A DNA stretch of 6,542 nt. Origin: Anaerolineae bacterium (GTDB lineage: Bacteria; Chloroflexota; Anaerolineae; 4572-78). The stretch is from the NCBI GenBank assembly GCA_027022125.1, contig JALVZI010000565.1, forward strand, positions 1-6,542. The letters run 5' to 3'. Positions 4,917 through 6,542 of this stretch are shown one piece after another; the stretch's first letter is position 1, and each line of letters starts with the position of its first letter. The translations under genes and the position numbers were made by a program. The notes under the pieces were generated by a model, which saw nothing but the letters and a program-made list of their open reading frames with translations, was not told the origin of the DNA and searched no databases.

Positions 4917-5137
4917 TTTGTCATTTGTCATTTGTCATTCGTCATTTGTTGATGCGTGAAACGTGATGCGTGATGCGTGAGGGAGATAGGGATAGAGATA
5001 GAGAGTGGGCAGGTGAGAAAGTGGGAGCGAATAGCGAGTGACGAATAGCGAATAGCGAATAACTGCAACTCTGCAACCTTGCTACCCTGCAACCTGACTT
5101 TGGACTTTGGACTTGAAACTTTGGACTTGAAACTATG
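4917..5137. repeat. Mosaic of six short tandem arrays, mostly heptamers
   Basis: The whole gap is tandem repeats. TTTGTCA-type heptamers fill 4917-4951; ATGCGTG-type heptamers 4952-4979 (four units); GATAGA-type hexamers 4985-5002; GCGAATA-type heptamers 5027-5061 (five units); CTGCAAC-type octamers 5062-5093 (four units); GACTTTG/GACTTGA/AACTTTG heptamers 5096-5137. The last unit, AACTATG, contains the start codon of the next gene. Only 5003-5026 is non-periodic, and it is purine-rich. There is no gene, terminator or clear promoter in the gap. The arrays differ in sequence but share unit length. Confidence 0.85.
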
Positions 5138-6542
5138 ACCAAAAAACTATTATGGATAATACTGACACTGGCGCTGCTGCCGTTGGCTTCGGCGCAGGCA
5201 CAATCGCCCGCGCTGAAAATTTCAGTGGAGGCGGGATTTGACGGGTACGCCAAACAGAACGTGTGGATGCCCATCACCGTGCACGCCGAAAATAACGGCT
5301 CGTCCGTTTCCGGCGAAATTCGCGCCCGCGCCAACTACCCCGGCGAAACTTATGCCACCAGCCTGAACCTGCCCGCGCAATCGCAAAAAACCGTCACCAT
5401 TTTGGTGCCCTTTCACGGCGATTACACCGTGCAATTTGTTACCGATGACGGGCAGACCCGGTTCAAAAAAATTGTCAGCCCGCGCGGGCTGGCGCCATAC
5501 GATTATTTTGTGGGCGTCATCGCCGATAGCCGCGACACGCTGAGTTTTCTGGCGGGCTTGCAGAGTTCAACCGGCAGTCCGGTATCGGTGGCACATTTGC
5601 GCACGGGCGATTTACCGGCGCAGGTCGGCGGGCTGGCGGCATTCGATGCACTCATTTTCAACGGGGTGGACACCGGCACACTTTCCGCCGGGCAGATTGC
5701 CACCCTCTCCGACTGGGTTGCCGCCGGAGGGAAACTGGTGGTCGGTGGCGGTCCCAACGCCGGATTGACCGTCAGTGGGCTGCAATCGCTGTTGCCCGCA
5801 TCCGATTTTGTGCTGAAAACCGTCTCTGCGCTGGACGGGCTGCAAAATCTCGGCGGACGTCCCATCCCCAATGAAGGACCTTTTTCCGCCGCCGTGCCGC
5901 AATCGGTCAACGGGATGGTCGATTTGTATGAGCAGAATATGCCGTTTTTGGTGCGGCAATCGCTGGGCGACGGGCAGGTGGTCTATTTCGCGCTCGATTT
6001 TTCGCTGGCGCCGATGGACGGTTGGGCGGGCAACAAAACTTTCTGGCGGCAGGTACTCCAACCGCTGGAAAGCCACCCGCCATTTTATGCCGGATATGAT
6101 GCCCCCCGTGCGATGACCGATTATCTGGCGGCAATTGAGGGGAGCGGACTGCCGTCGCCGCTGTTTTTTACCGGCTTTTTGTGCCTGTATTTCCTTTTTC
6201 TGGTTCCGCTGAATTACTGGATGTTAAAACGTTTCAAACGCCGCGAATGGGCGTGGCTCACCATTCCCGCGCTGATTGTGCTTTTCACGCTGGTGGGATA
6301 TGTGGGCGGTTTTCGGGCGCGCGGAAGAAACAGCATTTTGCGCCAACTGTCGGTGGTGTGGCAGCAGGATAACGCTTCGATGGCGCAAGAAACAGCATAT
6401 TTGGGACTGTATGCGCCGGTGCGCGACCATTTCGACATTGTTTTTGACGACGTGGCATTGGTTCAACCCAGCGAAGGGGGCAACGGTTTTCGCGGTATCA
6501 AAGCGAATGTTTCCGCGCCGACGACCATTTTTTACGGCGCGC
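5135..6542 (+). CDS. Secreted/membrane protein with GATase1-like domain, 3' end beyond window
   Basis: Open from ATG 5135 to the window edge (469 complete codons, no stop). Residues 1-22 form a signal peptide (basic MTKK, hydrophobic WIILTLALLPLA, then ASAQA). An extracytoplasmic beta-rich segment follows to about residue 130. Residues 171-207 (DALIFNGVDTGTLSAGQIA, then LSDWVAAGGKLVVGGGP) match the glutamine-amidotransferase-like fold seen in many large bacterial membrane proteins; no catalytic Cys is visible there, so it is probably structural. Two membrane segments lie at about 342-364 and 373-393, joined by a basic KRFKRRE loop. The N-Y-W-x-L-K-R pattern is typical of membrane proteins found near MoxR ATPase/DUF58 genes, but no such gene is visible here. 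No Shine-Dalgarno precedes the start, which lies in a repeat. The signal peptide fixes the start; function is unknown. Confidence 0.85.
   Translation, partial: MTKKLLWIILTLALLPLASAQAQSPALKISVEAGFDGYAKQNVWMPITVHAENNGSSVSGEIRARANYPGETYATSLNLPAQSQKTVTILVPFHGDYTVQFVTDDGQTRFKKIVSPRGLAPYDYFVGVIADSRDTLSFLAGLQSSTGSPVSVAHLRTGDLPAQVGGLAAFDALIFNGVDTGTLSAGQIATLSDWVAAGGKLVVGGGPNAGLTVSGLQSLLPASDFVLKTVSALDGLQNLGGRPIPNEGPFSAAVPQSVNGMVDLYEQNMPFLVRQSLGDGQVVYFALDFSLAPMDGWAGNKTFWRQVLQPLESHPPFYAGYDAPRAMTDYLAAIEGSGLPSPLFFTGFLCLYFLFLVPLNYWMLKRFKRREWAWLTIPALIVLFTLVGYVGGFRARGRNSILRQLSVVWQQDNASMAQETAYLGLYAPVRDHFDIVFDDVALVQPSEGGNGFRGIKANVSAPTTIFYGA

Noticed and set aside
4917..5137. CRISPR array
   Set aside because: Units are 6-8 bp and contiguous; there are no 25-40 bp repeats with unique spacers.
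4942..5334. 130-codon minus-strand frame across the tandem arrays
   Set aside because: Most of it translates the short repeats and the rest is antisense to the signal-peptide protein; no ribosome site or family match.
5612..6076. Minus-strand frames of 135 and 154 codons at 5503-6076
   Set aside because: They are shadows of the membrane protein gene, which has a signal peptide, a recognisable fold and membrane segments in its own frame.

Overview
The window reads as ordinary chromosomal DNA from a free-living bacterium with GC-rich genes separated by AT-richer, repeat-laden gaps. I infer a Chloroflexota (Anaerolineae-like) or similar environmental genome from three things: 7-bp word repeats, GTAGGGGC-type double hairpins and CCCTTCGATAC/TACTCAG repeats. 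This is a style judgement with low to moderate confidence; no rRNA, tRNA or marker gene is present. I see no CRISPR array, transposase, phage gene or integrase.

Layout. Bases 1-249 hold no gene, only repeats: a 33-bp imperfect inverted repeat (16-142), a GCTTCG-type repeat (161-195) and a heptamer array (210-251) that runs into the first gene's stop codon. From 250 to 2709 four genes lie head to tail on the minus strand. In transcription order they are a stand-alone cyclic-nucleotide-binding protein (2272-2709, with a recognisable promoter), a 67-residue unknown protein (2057-2260), a DUF1028 protein with a C-terminal putative peptidoglycan-binding domain (1078-1962), and a Cas4/AddB-like PD-(D/E)XK nuclease with four iron-sulfur-type cysteines (250-1077). 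The spacings are 11, 94 and 0 bases, so this is probably one operon, though the 94-base gap contains a hairpin and heptamers. Bases 2710-3054 carry the promoter and a composite of nested inverted repeats. A further minus-strand gene (3055-4155) encodes an M23-type peptidase domain joined to a golvesin-C-terminal-like domain, without a visible signal peptide.

Bases 4156-4370 form a divergent promoter region. On the plus strand follow a soluble bacterial PH-domain protein (4371-4913), a 221-base gap made almost wholly of six different 6-8-bp tandem arrays, and a secreted/membrane protein (5135 to the window end, truncated by the window) with a glutamine-amidotransferase-like domain and two membrane segments.

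There is no clear shared pathway. Two genes, DUF1028-PG and M23-golvesin, point to cell-wall or glycan material; the nuclease and the cyclic-nucleotide sensor do not fit that theme obviously. The most distinctive feature is the repeat content. All three largest gaps without strong promoter constraints contain heptamer-period arrays, and the start codon of the last gene lies inside the final unit of one array. I did not find convincing evidence of a complete novel system; the CNBD / small protein / DUF1028 / nuclease set is the best candidate for follow-up.
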